The position numbers and the translations under genes are program-made. Shown here in pieces: positions 23,106 to 35,623 of a stretch of DNA of 64,000 bases (position 1 is the first letter of the stretch; each line of letters begins with the position of its first letter). Origin of the DNA: Rhodocollybia butyracea. Its lineage: Eukaryota > Basidiomycota > Agaricomycetes > Agaricales > Omphalotaceae. The notes under the pieces are model-generated. The model saw only the letters and a program-made list of their open reading frames with translations. It did no database searches and had not been told where the DNA came from. The stretch is taken from contig JADNRY010000090.1 in assembly GCA_015501585.1 (NCBI GenBank), positions 1 to 64,000 on the forward strand, written 5' to 3'.

Positions 23106-23288
23106 ATGAAAATGATTTTGGTACGGAACGCTCGACGAGATCAGCAGTTAGGTGGCAAGGATCGCCCTCTGTGTTTTGGATCTTACGTTGTGGTAAAGCA
23201 TACTTGTGGGGAGGCCTACAAAGTTAAAGAGTTGGATGGAACACACTTTAACATCGCAAGAGTTGCATACGACTGCTACCCTATATAA
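23106..23288 (+). pseudogene. Retrotransposon Pol C-terminal segment
   Basis: A 60-residue open fragment (VRNARRDQQLGGK, then GSYVVVKHTCGEAYKVKELDG) matches the basic SH3-like domain after integrase in Ty3/gypsy Pol proteins. It marks the 3' end of the element's coding part. Confidence 0.5.
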
Positions 23289-23546
23289 CCCGAGATCACT
23301 GGTTCATGCAGCCGGGTGGCCGGGGAAAACAGAAGAAACGAATCAGCAGAGAAAGTAGCAGTCATACTAAACCAGAAATACTTGTCGAGTCAGTATGTCA
23401 ACAAAGGGAACCCGTTAAGGCTCAAGAAGGAACACATTGACTTAACCGCATCAAGAAACTAAGCACGCGGCCGCAGCATTTAAAAAGGAAAAACTTCCAC
23501 GGCATTGCCGTTCGACCCCCGGATACCTTCCCTCTTTTAGTCAACG

Positions 23547-24509
23547 ATGTCCCTTACTGAACACACAACCTTGCTATCGTCATCCTCGTTAGAAACATCC
23601 ACAACGGACGAATCCGAGATAACGATAGCGGTATCGACTCAGAGAACGTCTGCGATGACTTTCGAGGATTCCAACACAGGAGATATAGGTCATCTGGCTG
23701 TGTCTGATTTAGAATCCGTTTTCATCACGCCGACTGAGGCCCCCGAAGCTGATTTGGAAGCTTATCTTCGCCTTTTCGATGGAATCGAGGTGCCTGTAAT
23801 AGAGTTCAGTCTTGAAACGATGGACAACTTAACCACCGCCGAAGAATATGATGACTTTACGGCCTCCCAGGATGGAACCGACCCACTTGATAAACGCGCT
23901 AAAAAAGCTCTATTTGGAGACTTAGATTTAGGATGGTATCGCACACCTTTTAACAAACATCGGCGGTACCTACCCCATGAAGGCGACCTATTACCCATCT
24001 CTCCCGAATTTGTCCCTCAGCCTATCCGAAACATTCGGTGCTTCTCCCTAGCTCACACGTCGCTTCTACGATTTGCCTTGGTCACTGGGACATTAATCCC
24101 TGCAGGCAGTAACCACGGAAGAGCAATGGTGCTGACGCCCTTATTTCAGGAAGGGCGGCATCATTTTCTTCTATGTCTTCATGGAAGTCACGATACCTTC
24201 CTCGTTCGCGCCAACGAAAACTGCATGGATCGAAAGTGGGGTACGTGGACTCAAATGAAAAAGGTCTTTGGTCAAGGGTCGTTTCGAGCACTGTTTTCGG
24301 CAGGAGGTAAAACGCTGGAAGAGCGTATGAATGGTATTGTGCGGCAACAGAGATGGTATAATTGGGAGCAGCAGGCGTTGGCGCGTGCGACCATAGAGCA
24401 AACCTTTTTGGCTGGAACGTGGGGTTTTTTCACGGAGTTATGCGAAGCAGGATATGAAGGTGAACTTGTCGATGGACCCTGGGAAATGCGACGCTCTTTG
24501 AGCCCTTGA
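23547..24509 (+). CDS. Unknown family X, copy 3 (320 aa, single exon)
   Basis: A paralogue of X1 and X2 in the opposite orientation. The shared core (about residues 130-260) keeps YRTPFNKHRRYLP, IRNIRCFSLA, VTGTLIPAG, GRAMVLTPLF, FLLCLHGSHDTFLVRA and ALFSAGGKTLEERM. The N-terminal third is again Ser/Thr-rich but acidic, without the 7-residue repeat. The C-terminus differs and has no terminal intron. A TATA-like TTTAAAAAGG is about 70 bases upstream of the ATG. There is no W partner beside it. It starts about 220 bases after the last recognisable retrotransposon fragment. It is open throughout, so it is probably functional or recently so. Confidence 0.7.
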   Translation: MSLTEHTTLLSSSSLETSTTDESEITIAVSTQRTSAMTFEDSNTGDIGHLAVSDLESVFITPTEAPEADLEAYLRLFDGIEVPVIEFSLETMDNLTTAEEYDDFTASQDGTDPLDKRAKKALFGDLDLGWYRTPFNKHRRYLPHEGDLLPISPEFVPQPIRNIRCFSLAHTSLLRFALVTGTLIPAGSNHGRAMVLTPLFQEGRHHFLLCLHGSHDTFLVRANENCMDRKWGTWTQMKKVFGQGSFRALFSAGGKTLEERMNGIVRQQRWYNWEQQALARATIEQTFLAGTWGFFTELCEAGYEGELVDGPWEMRRSLSP

Positions 24510-26224
24510 AAAATGGGATAGTGAATATAGGATAAGACAATTGCAATTCTTTTTCAATTTGACTAATAATTTCAATAATACAACTTATTGGCGTACGAAG
24601 AAAAAGCCACCAGTTCGGAAGGGCCACTGTAATTTTTCTGCACGCCAGAGTGGATTATTCCGAATTCGTAATCAATAGATAAACCGTTAATCGCTGGGGA
24701 CAGCGATTCATTTTCCGTCCACCGCGAAGATGTCGAGTTACTAATCTGCTTTCAAGAAATAAGTACGGTTATCAGCGGTTTTTTAGGCTGGTATTGAACA
24801 CAAGTCAAAGCGGGTCTTATCGTGAGTCGGATCAACGGATCACAGGACATGTTTTGAATTACCTGGAGTGGAAAAGCGAAGTAAATTAAATCCGAGTAAT
24901 TGAATGTAAAAAGATATTGAGAACAGATAATGCAGACATAGTTAATCTTCATCAGATTTTACACCGATCCCACGTCCTCAAGCTGCTCGAATCCAGGTGC
25001 TTTTGATTAAGGGAGTGGTTATCACAAGTTTCCAATGAGGTGTGGGTGATAGTAATGGTGGAGACGTGCATGTGTATAGTCGATAGGAAGACAAATCTAG
25101 TTAACGATAGTGAACAACAGAAACTAAAGAACCTTGGTAAGATCTGCTGTTCTGCAGTAAGAGACGCAGTACGAAACTCAAGGCAGTGCGAGACTCATGC
25201 CTCAAACGGACACTGCAATGCAAGAAAGAACACATGGCAAACCATGACATTGGAGATTGAACAGGGAAGAGCTTGACCAGCCACATGGGAAGTAGACAAC
25301 AGTTAATCTTGAAGTGAAAGTTGAAAGGCGAGAGCCTTACAATGGCTGAACGATCAAGTTATCACTGTATCGTGTACCATAACCTACGCCAAGTACAGGA
25401 AGGCTAGCATATACCCTTAACCCCTTTACTAAACACATCCTTAAACACGCATTTAAAATGTTCAAAAACATGTTCAAAACACATTGTTCGTTTCGAGTTA
25501 TTTTCGTAAAGCAGCACCCGGCGCGTGCTCGCTTTGGCCGGTCAAAGCAGTCTGACTCGTACATTGTGGCTGTGCTCGTTCACAGCAGCACGTCCATCGT
25601 TTCGCTTCGCTTTCCCAATAATATAATACTGCAGAGCATCACTCCATCGACGGCGCAGACAATCGGCAATTGGAGTAACACACAAGTAACGTAGTACTTA
25701 GGGCAGTACTAGATTCTAGAACAATTTACTTCACTTTTGTCCAGTTACAGTTCTATGGGTTTTAGGCGAGTAGATACTGGCAACGGCTCACCAACTGCCA
25801 TAAACTTACATCTCAACACCAGTACTGCTCCCGCTTCTCCTCCCTTGCCTCCTTATAGAGCACACATGTGTGCTAGCTGCGTTCCTCGCCCCGTCGTCCT
25901 ATTTATACTCCCGTGTCTCTTCGTCGTTATTCCCGCTTCTTCCAGGATTGCATCCACGTACACTCTATATTTCCGCCCGCCTCACGCTCCGGCATATTAG
26001 CCTCCTCCTTCTAATCATTACTACCATCATATAGCGAACTCAGATTATTCCTATTACCCGTCCTATACGTTGCCGACCTCCCCGTACTCTATATTTCGAA
26101 ACACACTTACAGACGATAAAATATACTATTACTTGTACCCAGACAACTGCTATGTACTTAAGAAAAGCTAGAAAAATAAGCTGTATACCGTATGCTAAAA
26201 ATATCTCGACATATGTAGCACTAT
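24510..26224. other. Gap without a recognisable gene
   Basis: Short frames only. The segment 25.7-26.0 kb is pyrimidine-rich on the plus strand. The last 200 bases are the 3' flank of the zinc-finger gene. Confidence 0.4.
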
Positions 26225-27757
26225 TCAAGTAACCTGGTGCTGCATAAAACGTTCAAAGTCCTCAGCATTCAAGTGCAAAAAGACGCCACTTTCAAATCTG
26301 GGTTCAGGCCCATCGTTGTCGTGGGCCACAGGTTTTCGACCTACACAACCTTTGGTATGCTTTAACATGCCTTCAGCAGTAGGGTAACCTTTGCCACATT
26401 CGCCGCAAAATAGTTCTTTGGTAGAAAAAATTTTGAGTATCGCTCATGTTCAACCAAGAAACGCTTACTTTGGAATTCCGGATGACTAAGTAAATGGGAC
26501 TTGAAACTCGGTCGATGCTGAAATTCTCGAAAGCAGAAACTACATATTAGTTTAGCGGGTTTGATGATGCTCTGATAGGGCGCAAGATGGGGGTCCCTCT
26601 TTTTTCTTTTGCGAAGAGGCTTGATTTCCGGATGAGGAGAAGCAGAAGGAATAATCGAATCGGATGTGGTGTGGCTGACCGTCATGGGGCTATTGACTAG
26701 TGGGTTTGGAGTTGACCGAGGAACAACTGCGGCGTACGATGTTTGGCCCATGTTTCGGAGGTAAGAAAGTAAAGGAAACCGCACAATAGGCGGCGATGAG
26801 CTACGAATCGTTGATGAGCTGTGGTTAATGTGCGCCGAAGGCTGGCGCCCGACTTCGCCATTGAACGTGAATTCGTTAACGGAAGGGACATTAGAAGAGA
26901 AGTAGGGGATGCCAGAGCGCGTATCGCAGGCTGCTCCAATCGAAATTGAACTGGGTTGACGATCGACGGTGACAAAATGATGCTCATTGTGATCCATACG
27001 TGAATAACCTTTGAAGTATAAACGTTAGTTCAAATTATAAAACAATGGAAGTAAGTATTAAGTGAAACTCACCAACATAACGAAGCTGACTGATTTTATT
27101 AGATGTAGAAGAAACAGAAACAGGTACGGCGGTTCGTGAGCGGGCTCCCCTGATATTAGATGTAGAAGAAACAGAACCCGGCGCGGCCGTTCGTGAGCGG
27201 GTTCCCCTGATATTTGATTTTAGAAGCCAAATACAGTAAACAGTGATCACGACCAGCGTTCAACTTACAAAGATCTCTTGCTAGAACTACCTGGTTGGTG
27301 ACGCAAAGTAGAGGCTTTGGGAGAACCATGACCTTGCGGGAAGGCAGAGAATGCTTCCGACTCTGTAGTCGAATTCGATGGACACAAGAGACTCCGATCG
27401 TAAGGTGCTACTTGGGACACGTTATCTTAATATTCACACAGTTAGGACCATATTCAATCGGACATCTGAGCTCACCAAAGCCACCGACACTGTAGTCTAG
27501 GTCTGCGGTCCCTTCATTCCGCCGCGTTCCAGCGATTTGTGTACTGTTCGGCAGTTGAAATAAGCAAAACGAAAAAGGAAAATAGAGATTAACGTACGTT
27601 GTAATGGTTGTTTGATTCGATAAAGAGCTGATCGTTATTCTTGATCTCCTCCAAGAGTCGACGCCTCCATAGTTTCCGATGGAGGGAACGTTCCTTTGGG
27701 TAACTATGGCTAATGATTAGAACGAAGGGGATTTGTACTTACCACAAGAAACTTACT
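26225..27757 (-). CDS. C2H2 zinc-finger protein, copy 1 (multi-exon, 5' end open)
   Basis: Exons in transcript order are: one ending at 27757 (start unresolved), then 27709-27598, 27543-27476, 27425-27269, 27206-27073, 27008-26469 and 26415-26225. Donors are GTAAGT, GTACGT or GTGAGY (GTAAGC for the last), all phases agree and the frame stays open. Counting from the Met at 26997, finger 1 is CSFCFREFQ...HLLSH (C152, C155, H168, H172) with a basic RKRKKR before it; finger 2, across the last intron, is C2HC (C180, C183, H196, C200). The protein ends with an AEDFERF motif shared with copy 2. The upstream part is Ser/Thr-rich and includes the 57-bp repeats. A DNA-binding regulator is the likely role. 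No in-frame ATG was found at the 5' end. Confidence 0.7.
27098..27211 (-). repeat. 57-bp direct repeat inside the zinc-finger gene
   Basis: Two full 57-bp units (27098-27154 and 27155-27211), about 88% alike, encode a 19-residue Arg/Ser/Thr-rich repeat (RSRTAxPxSVSSTSN). Each unit boundary carries ATATCAG, the same acceptor sequence that ends the intron at 27207, so the duplication also copies the splice acceptor. Confidence 0.8.
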
Positions 27758-29000
27758 TCCTGAGTCGTCACTCTTCGCACAACCCCAAGCGTCGGCCTTT
27801 CGATTAAGCGCAGATGTTAAAGGTATGTATTGAACAACATGATCACTAAGGAATAATTAGTGGCTGAAGACGAGTATCATCAATAAGCAGAGATATCATA
27901 CAAAGGTGGGGTTGTAGCATTCTGCCGTCCTTCGCGTTTGTAGATGTCGGGTCGTACTATCCTTAGCTTCGGCAACAATATGGGTTCTCTTGAAGGTAGA
28001 AAACCTTGGAAGTGCCAATCTTTCGAGATTTGTGAGTTCATATCGAAACCGAAGTTGCACCAGAGTCTTACTAACCATCGAATATATCATGGATGGGAGG
28101 CAAGGTTATCATTGAGGCGTATTAACAAAACAAAGTTTAGCGATAAAGTAAGGAGGGAACCAAAGACGAGCTACTGGGAAAAGAGGAAATATATATCGTG
28201 ATGGAGGTAGCTATTCACATTTAGCTAAAATGTACTTTCTGCGCCTTTTAGACACCACGGCGGTAAAAAATTTATACGAATTGAGGGTCCACCAATATTG
28301 CCAGCACCTGGAAGGTTCTCTCGCTCGTTACCCCTTAGAATATGTCCGAGGTATGATTAGATCAAAGGGAGTTTCTAGGATTTAAGGACCCTGCAGATCT
28401 ACTTCTTGCATACCCTCGCGACAAAAAAGTAATTACAACTGGAACGGTACGATGTATCTCGTTCAAAACAAGAATTCTGGCTTTCAAACGTTCATCATTG
28501 ACTTCAACTTTTTGGTTTTGGACTGGCGCAACCTGCAACATGTACTAAAGTGAGCAAAGATTTCAAGCAGACCACTAATGCTGCGATATCTTTAATTAGT
28601 CGATACGGTCGAATCTATTGTCACACAAACATGCTTCCATACCTCCTTACTTTGGCAAGGATAGCATTGGTGACGTCTAGATCCCGCCACGGCAGGCAAT
28701 GCAAAGATATTGGAACCATTCGCTCCGATTGATTTTACACCAATTGCGCTAAGTATTTTCATCCAGGAAACGGTGAAGAAGCACTGGATTTACTGTGAAG
28801 TGTTGGCATAAGTTGAAGGATCTTGCGAACAACAGCTTTGATCGATAGCAGCTGATAGCTCTTTCGCAGAATAAGCTTCCTTCGTTCCTTCCCAGTGGCT
28901 TTGATCTTATGTAATTCCGCGGACCTCTCCGTGTACATTAATTACAGGCACATCTAGTAGACGCCTTCGTCTACTTAAAATTTTGTATCGACAAGGTATA
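27758..29000. other. 5' flank of zinc-finger gene, conserved in the second block
   Basis: Scattered matches to 53.7-55 kb cover this region. Examples are the 41-nt element at 28355-28395 and CACAAACATGCTTCCATACC near 28623, also found near 54573. No open gene is seen. It is either a long regulatory region or the residue of a coding gene too decayed to read. Confidence 0.45.
28355..28395. promoter_or_regulatory. 41-nt element shared upstream of both zinc-finger genes
   Basis: It starts GATTAGATCAAAGGGAGTTT and ends AAGGACCCTGCA. The same 41 bases with one mismatch occur at 54292-54332. It lies 0.6 kb or more upstream of each gene, within flanks that are otherwise much more divergent. Confidence 0.5.
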
Positions 29001-32000
29001 AGACGAAGTTTGGTAATAAATCTGTTAGCAAAAATGAGGAAGTAAAGTACGTTATGCTAAGCGACGGACACCCAGTCGAAAGGATCTAAAGGCACCGAGA
29101 GAAGCGAATACCCTATGTGAAAATCTAATTAAACAGGTTCAAACTGCAATATCGATCCTGCACTACATACCACTGAACAACCACTAAGAAAATGGACTGA
29201 AAAATGAGGCTACGACAGCAAAGGTTTCACCGTTATTTGTCTTACGCAACAGGGTATCCAAAACGTTCAGGTGTGCGTTCACTAACAGATTTTGCTTTGC
29301 GTTCCGAGTGGCACAGTTCTTGATGATTTGGTGCTAGGATTGAGCAGCGTCCACAATCTCTCATCAGCCGCCTCCTTTGTGATTTGTGGTCTGGAGATAT
29401 GCAAGCTAGGGAGCTTTGCTACCTTTATTAACCTACATCTGATCACATTCCGCTAGGGTTGACTCAAAGACAATTTCCTTAATGCGCTATTCTCAAGAGT
29501 TGTCAACCGATATCCAGCTGATAACTAGAATTGAAAGATGGTGGGCTCTCTTCCCTTCCATTTCCTTTGTACATGTGAAGGCCAGGTCCTTCTCTGCTAC
29601 CGGGGAAGAGTCTTCTCTCGATCAATACTTAGCGCTTTTCATAGGTGCTGCAGGAAGTTCCATAAACTCTCGCAATTCCAGCGCCACGGCCTACAACACT
29701 TTGCCAAACTGTCGGAATTCCTTCGATCAACTTGCAAGAAACTGTTTTTCAATTTGTAAACTTCAAGGAAATTGGCCCTCAGCCTTCCTTTCTGTTACCC
29801 GGCTAAGACCAAGGTCACTTACCTGGTACGTTGATACTTGGTTGACTTGTGCATTCGTATGATTGATCCAGCAACTTTATTCTCGTGCGCTATTTGCTGG
29901 AGAGGTCAGTGGAGCAAATTGGTCATGCTAGCGGTTTCTGGACTACCATTACTCTCAAACTCGAGTCGTTCTCGGCTTTGTCTGGCGGACCTTATCAGGT
30001 GAAGCAAGCGTCGGTGCTATGTTAACACTTACAGTTATTCGGTGGTGGGTACGCGGACAAATACGTACAGTGCTGACTCTGATAACATTTAAAGTGGGGC
30101 GACGCCGAAAGCTCGTACCACCTACGTTATCCTTGAAGACAGTCGTAGGAAGACTTATGGGAAATGGTTCTCGTTAATCTTCTACGTAGCTACAGTATCA
30201 TCAGGATTTTCCAGCAAGCCCACAACAGGGCGGAATTGCAGAATAGTACATTGGACCCCATCGATTTGATATTCGCGAATCTATACCTGTTTTGCTTCCG
30301 AATTCCGGTCGGTTGCTACTGTCATTTTGTTGCTTGCTCATACTCCGACTGGTCCTCAATGGGACCACGTCGGATACACCACCACCACCACCACCGTTTT
30401 TTTAGATAACGTGGTCAAACACTTCCGCAATTGTTGTTCTCATTAGATTTTCTAAGGTTCCGTAGGTTAACTTCCTCCGGATGGTTGAGCGGTATTCGAA
30501 ACCTGAGCCGCATGCAGAGCACCGATTAATCAGTAGGTGAAGTCGTGCTACACATGGAGACAACCTTCACGAATCAACAGGGAGCGCGTTTAATCCAAAA
30601 GATACGTACAACCATCCCACAATGCCCCTCTAGTGGACCCGAGATGTACAGTTTGGGCAGAAATTACTTGTCTTGAACATTAGATGTCTTGCGTTGCATA
30701 CATATGTTTGTATCCTAAAATCAGTTGATTTCATACTCCGGCGAATAGCGCTCAACCTCTAACAAACAATAATTGGGGACACCGTTTTTTTTAGAATGAG
30801 TTGTCAGAAGTTGAGCAAAGCTTGGAAGCGGTTCATGTTCTAGAGCATCTTACGGTGGTCTAATGGTCTAATGCAAAACTTTCGTACAAACTACCTTTTT
30901 TGCCAAATTTCAGCGTCTGCCAATAAGCTTTGACGAAACAAGCGCCCTAGGTTAACTTGGTACATCTTACACCTTCTTCTCAAAACCCTGCGGTTGTTCG
31001 TCACACAGTCATTTTTGGCTTTAGGCGAAGCCGCTGACTGCGCTTCCTGATGATAACTCAATACACAAAGACCAGCACAAGAATGTAGGTACCGGTTTAC
31101 CGCTGACTTCCAGAATGCACAAAAGATCTAACCGGCCACTAACTTTTTTGTTTTCAAAGGTCCAAAGTCATACTGTAGTCGTGCCTGTTGAACAACGCAA
31201 TAGTACAATCAGCGTCTTAGGACAAAAGTAACTGTCACTTTCGTTCAAGGGCCCATCCGAAAACTCATCGTATATACTTCTTTTTTAAGTAGTCCAGCGA
31301 TGCCAACTCTTACGTTGGCCACTATGGTCTAAATTTGGTGACCGTTATTGCTTCGTCTATTGTGACTGCGCAGTTCTACAGAAGGTGCGTACTTGTATTA
31401 CGTTTTATACGTGCTCATACTCGGTTTCGTCAGGCGCAATGCGGAAAATAACCCCAAGCCTCTTGATCTTTCTCCAGCCGTAACCGCGTTTCCCGACTAG
31501 TCACAGTGTAGGCTTGTGATTGAACTGGAATTGAAGGCCTTTTGCAACGACGTCCTTTTCCCTAGTCACCTATCCCTCCTCCTTCGAACGCATGACCAAC
31601 CTTACAGCCTTAGATACTAAACGTAGGAAAACATTACTACTTCCAGACTTCTAAACTCCTCAAAACCCAGGCGAACTTCTACTTTACTCCTAGAACGTTG
31701 GAAGCAACGATGACTGATACTTTGATTGTCTTCAACACTAGGTCCAACACTTTTTTTACTTGGTCGGAGGCTTCTCTTCCTCTTACACCAGGGTAATCTA
31801 TCCCTTTACGCTTGGCGTCGTTTGATCGCTGGCGTTAGAAGTCTCACCGCCGCGGTAGAAAATTGTTAAAGAAGGCGCACTCTCCTTCAGCAGTTTCCTA
31901 TTGTCAGCGGTGGAAGAAGCGTAAGGGTTATTGGTTGAACACCGATCCCAAAACCTGCACGGGTTGGACCGCAAATCTTAGAGAGTGGCTGGGTTTGGCA

Positions 32001-34523
32001 TCGTGGAGTGACACTTAGAGAAAAATTTGGGCTTTCCAGTCACTTCCTCGTGGGGCACCGGTAGTGCATAATCGTTACCTGCGTCCGTTTATTCTTTTCT
32101 AAATAGGAACCGACTGAGTGTTACCGGTACGACAAATTCTCGCTCTCTGTTGCTGCTCCACCTCTGCATCATTTCGGCGATATTCGAAACCATCCGCGGT
32201 CTACTAGCACTAGGTCCCCTGCAGCCTCCCAATAGGGTGTCTGTGAAGGTTGGTGGGAACCAACGTCCAATCTCGAGATTTTGGCTGTGGTAAGTCTCCA
32301 ATCCTTCCGTTCGTCTTCTGCATCAACCAAACCCTTAGGTGTAGACTCACTAACGTGCTTTGGCATCTGTCCAAGAACGTGTTCTTACATTTGGAGAACG
32401 GATCGATCCCCACCCATCACGCCTGTTCTTTAAAGTGCGTTCTAACCAATTGAGTGACCTGAAAACCGCAAGATTAAGAGTTGTAAGTGGTGCTTCATTC
32501 GGAACTGAACCTCAGTAAAATTAACTTTGGCAGAAATTCGGGTAGTATTTTGGCTGAAATACCCAGCCGAGTTGCAGGGCACTCTCTCATCAGCCTCCGA
32601 CGTTTGTGACGTTCTCTCGGCCTATTGAGGTAGACCAGCTTTTCGTTGGCGGCCAGGTTGGGCTACCCATTTGAAGATCTCGAACACAAAGCGTATTTAG
32701 AAGTCGGAGCCTCGGGTTCGCTCGCGGTTCAGCGACGTATTTCTGATCGTGAGCTTACTTAATTTGCAGATTGAATTTCTTCAGTTTTGTGGAGTGTAAA
32801 CGGTACTGGATTGCTGCCGAAGACCGAGCCAAAACAGGACCGTTTCTGTCTTTCGCACCAAGGACACACCACCAACACTTCGGCCTTGGATCTTCAATTC
32901 CAGAGAATTGTGAAAGGCAGGTGAAGGTTTTCGGTACAGTTATCTGAAATCCCGCACCTAAATCGTCAGCGCTCCAAGGCGGTATCGTCTCTGGGTTGGC
33001 AGAAAAACCGGCTAGAGCAAAGTTCTGCAAAGGCGTATTGTTTCCTAGGCGCGTACAACTTTCCACAAATACCAGCTCACCCGCTTCCCGCCACATTGTA
33101 CAGCCGGTTCCGTACCAGCAAATTCTTACGTTATTCAAATTTCACAATACCGCTACGCGATGTAGCCGAAACCTGTAGGACCACTCCACCTGCGTTTGGT
33201 CGACCGTTGGAATAGTAACTTATTTGCCGCGCAAGCCTTGAAGTACGTAAACTGCGACAGTGAAAGCCTGTAATCCCTCTGATAAAATCCCTTTCTACGA
33301 CAGATCAGAGCGCGCCGCCCTTTCTTTAAATGATTACCGACATGCTGGCACATGTCTGTAACTATCGTGGATGGACCTTACGCTGGGTAGAGGTAAGGTA
33401 ATTCTCTCACGAAGAAATGAAAGCATAAAGTCATTGAGATGACCGCTGAAGTGACCTACCTCGATAACTGTAACGGTGTTGAACGTTATGAAATCCTTGC
33501 CCATATCGTGACAATTACAGTAAACAAGGGCGGGGATTCACTTCATAACTGATTCACGTTCAACATGCCAAAGTCTGCTACGAAAAGCAAAGAGGGTGCA
33601 GGCGTTTTTACCTGGTTTCTTCAGCTGATATCTAACACTTCCTGTTCTACGACACCGTTTGCCTACACGATGATGATGATGTCTTCCTCACTCGAGCTCA
33701 TCAACGCTAATTGGAATTGCTCGAAGCTGCTTAAACTTGCGTACGGAATGTGTTGCGGCTTAAACCGAAATTCGAAGAGGTCAACGAACAACATAGGTAT
33801 GACTAGCATCACCGGGAAGAACAAATCGGAACCACGTCGTTCCTATTCTTAGTATCTATCTGGAATTATCTTATGAAATCTTGTGGACAGAGTGTTACAA
33901 CGCCCACTCTTACTTCAAAGTTCACCAATTCCTTTCCAGAAAGACCAAGACTGATCTTCCACCACCACAAAACTACCTTCCACTCGCCCATTACTTATCT
34001 ACAGCTGCGCACCTTTAGTGACTCCGCATTTCACGGCGTTTTCGTGTACCTCACATACCGTACGCTTCTCTTTGATGTACCTCACACAGCCACCGGAACG
34101 ATCTCGAAGCGTATAAGACAAGAAGTGCTAGAGGGTGATAACACGATCTCGTAAATAGGTGGGATTACTTAGCTGAGGCTGCTCAGCGATACGTTACGCC
34201 AACTACACAGCCACTACTTTATGTGACCAAATTCTGTATTGCAATGTATAAAACTTAGGAGATTAAAGGTCGATTATACATGCATAAATGAACTGCGTGG
34301 AGCGCTGAAACGCTAGTAATAAACTCTATGATACGGATAAGAATGACATTGAGGACAGGTACGCACTCCTTGACGTTGTCTAATAATAGCCATATGTAGA
34401 ACGAGTGGCAAAAGAAAATTTTGTTATAAGTAAAAAAGGATATGACTGTGTTCAGAACATGTTGTATTGTAGTAACTAGCGGCGAAATGAAAACATTTTC
34501 AGCTGGAATTGAAGTATGGATAA
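29001..34523. other. Gene-poor stretch between the two block copies
   Basis: No gene is supportable. Open stretches such as 29482-29862 (+), 32755-33138 (-) and 33565-33852 (+) lack family motifs, clear starts and splice partners. An ACC trinucleotide run lies at 30377-30395. It may be old transposon sequence, but I saw no transposase, RT or terminal repeat. Confidence 0.4.
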
Positions 34524-35623
34524 CTAGTCTCCGATCATCTGAAATATATACTTTTTTTGCGGGACTTTAGCAACATACCACAGACTTAAGTGGCACTCAC
34601 TCCGCCGGAATTGGTTAGAGAGCTCCAGATGGAGGGTAAAAAGGTGAGAGAAGATGTAGGTGCAGGTTGTTCTTTCCAACGGCGCCGATCTACGCCACGT
34701 TGCCGTTTGACTCCTTCTACCATTTGCTCGAACGTATCTATCCCTGCTGAGAACAGCGCACACAAAGAATGCTTTCCGTATATGAGCTGAATTTGTTTCC
34801 AGCAACTCCAGTGAAGGTCCATGTAACGTGCGTGAACTCGAATAAGGAAGAGATCGTGATCATCGTGAAGACAGAGGATGTAATGTATTCTATCGTTATG
34901 GAATAGCGGGGCCAGCACCAGAGCTCTGCGGTACCAGGTACTGGCAGGAACCATCGTACCAGAGCCCATTATTGGTGTAAGAAGGGAAGGTGCATCCATT
35001 GCGAGACAAGGTATACCTCGGATTACATGAGGTACACATTCTGAAGGCACAGTGTGCAACAGAGCCTGAGGCGGCAAAAAACGATCGCTATTGTTAAAAG
35101 GACCACGATAAGTTCGTTGGCTTGCGTCGAAGAAAATCGAGCTATTGATGCGACTATCAAGTAGATCACCGATGTGAAAGCCTCGGTGCCAACTCTCCCA
35201 TTTTTCTTCCGATGGGAGATTATCAACGTAGCCAAATTGTAATGGCTGGTAGGAACCGAGTGAGTCTGAATCAGAAAGAGTTGGTGCGAAGAGCCGAGAT
35301 TCAGTTGGTGCAGTGGTCAACGTGGTAAACGACGAGTTAAAGTCAGAAGAAAAAATCGACGTGGCGTTGGGTACGAATTCAACAGATATCGTTGTGTTGT
35401 TTTCCGGATCGAGTAACTCGTTGAAAGAGTTCGACATTCCGTCGTTGGAGGTCAAGGACTCGTTGGTAGAGTCAAAGGTTAGTTTTAGCGAATCACTGCC
35501 AGTATTCAACGTCAGAGTGAGCGTATCGGTGGAAATGTTAGAATCGGATGTGTTATATAGGTCGGAGTCAAGACTGGTGGTCAGCGTTGGTAAATAGTCA
35601 GAGGTCGTAGTAGCATCAGTCAT
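34524..35623 (-). CDS. Unknown family X, copy 2 (345 aa, two exons)
   Basis: The closest paralogue of X1. Exon 1 (34601-35623) and a tiny exon 2 (34524-34538) are separated by a 62-nt intron (GTGAGT to TTTCAG) at the same codon as in X1; the last exon encodes four residues (MIGD, against KIGN in X1). The start was chosen at the ATG that aligns with X1 (CATTTCxCA on the plus strand in both), although a longer frame extends upstream. The core domain has GFHIGDL, YRGPFNNSDRFLPPQALL, IRGIPCLAMD, GSGTMVPASTWYRRALVLAP and CLHDDHDLFLIRVH. The N-terminus is Ser/Thr-rich without the 7-residue repeat. It is divergent from W2. Confidence 0.75.

Larger units (their letters stand above)
18594..23330 (+). 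mobile_element. Dead Ty3/gypsy retrotransposon
   Basis: Gag, reverse transcriptase, integrase and a C-terminal Pol segment lie in Ty3/gypsy order on the plus strand, all broken by stops and frame changes and with altered catalytic residues. It lies between Z1 and X3 in copy 1 of the duplicated block and has no counterpart in copy 2, so it probably inserted after the copies arose. LTRs were not identified. Confidence 0.7.

Noticed and set aside
29482..29862. Protein-coding gene of 126 codons
   Set aside because: No known motif, no homologue in the window and an unconvincing start; likely chance in old repeat sequence.
32755..33138. Minus-strand gene of 127 codons
   Set aside because: The first codon is not ATG, no splice partners are visible and no family is recognised.
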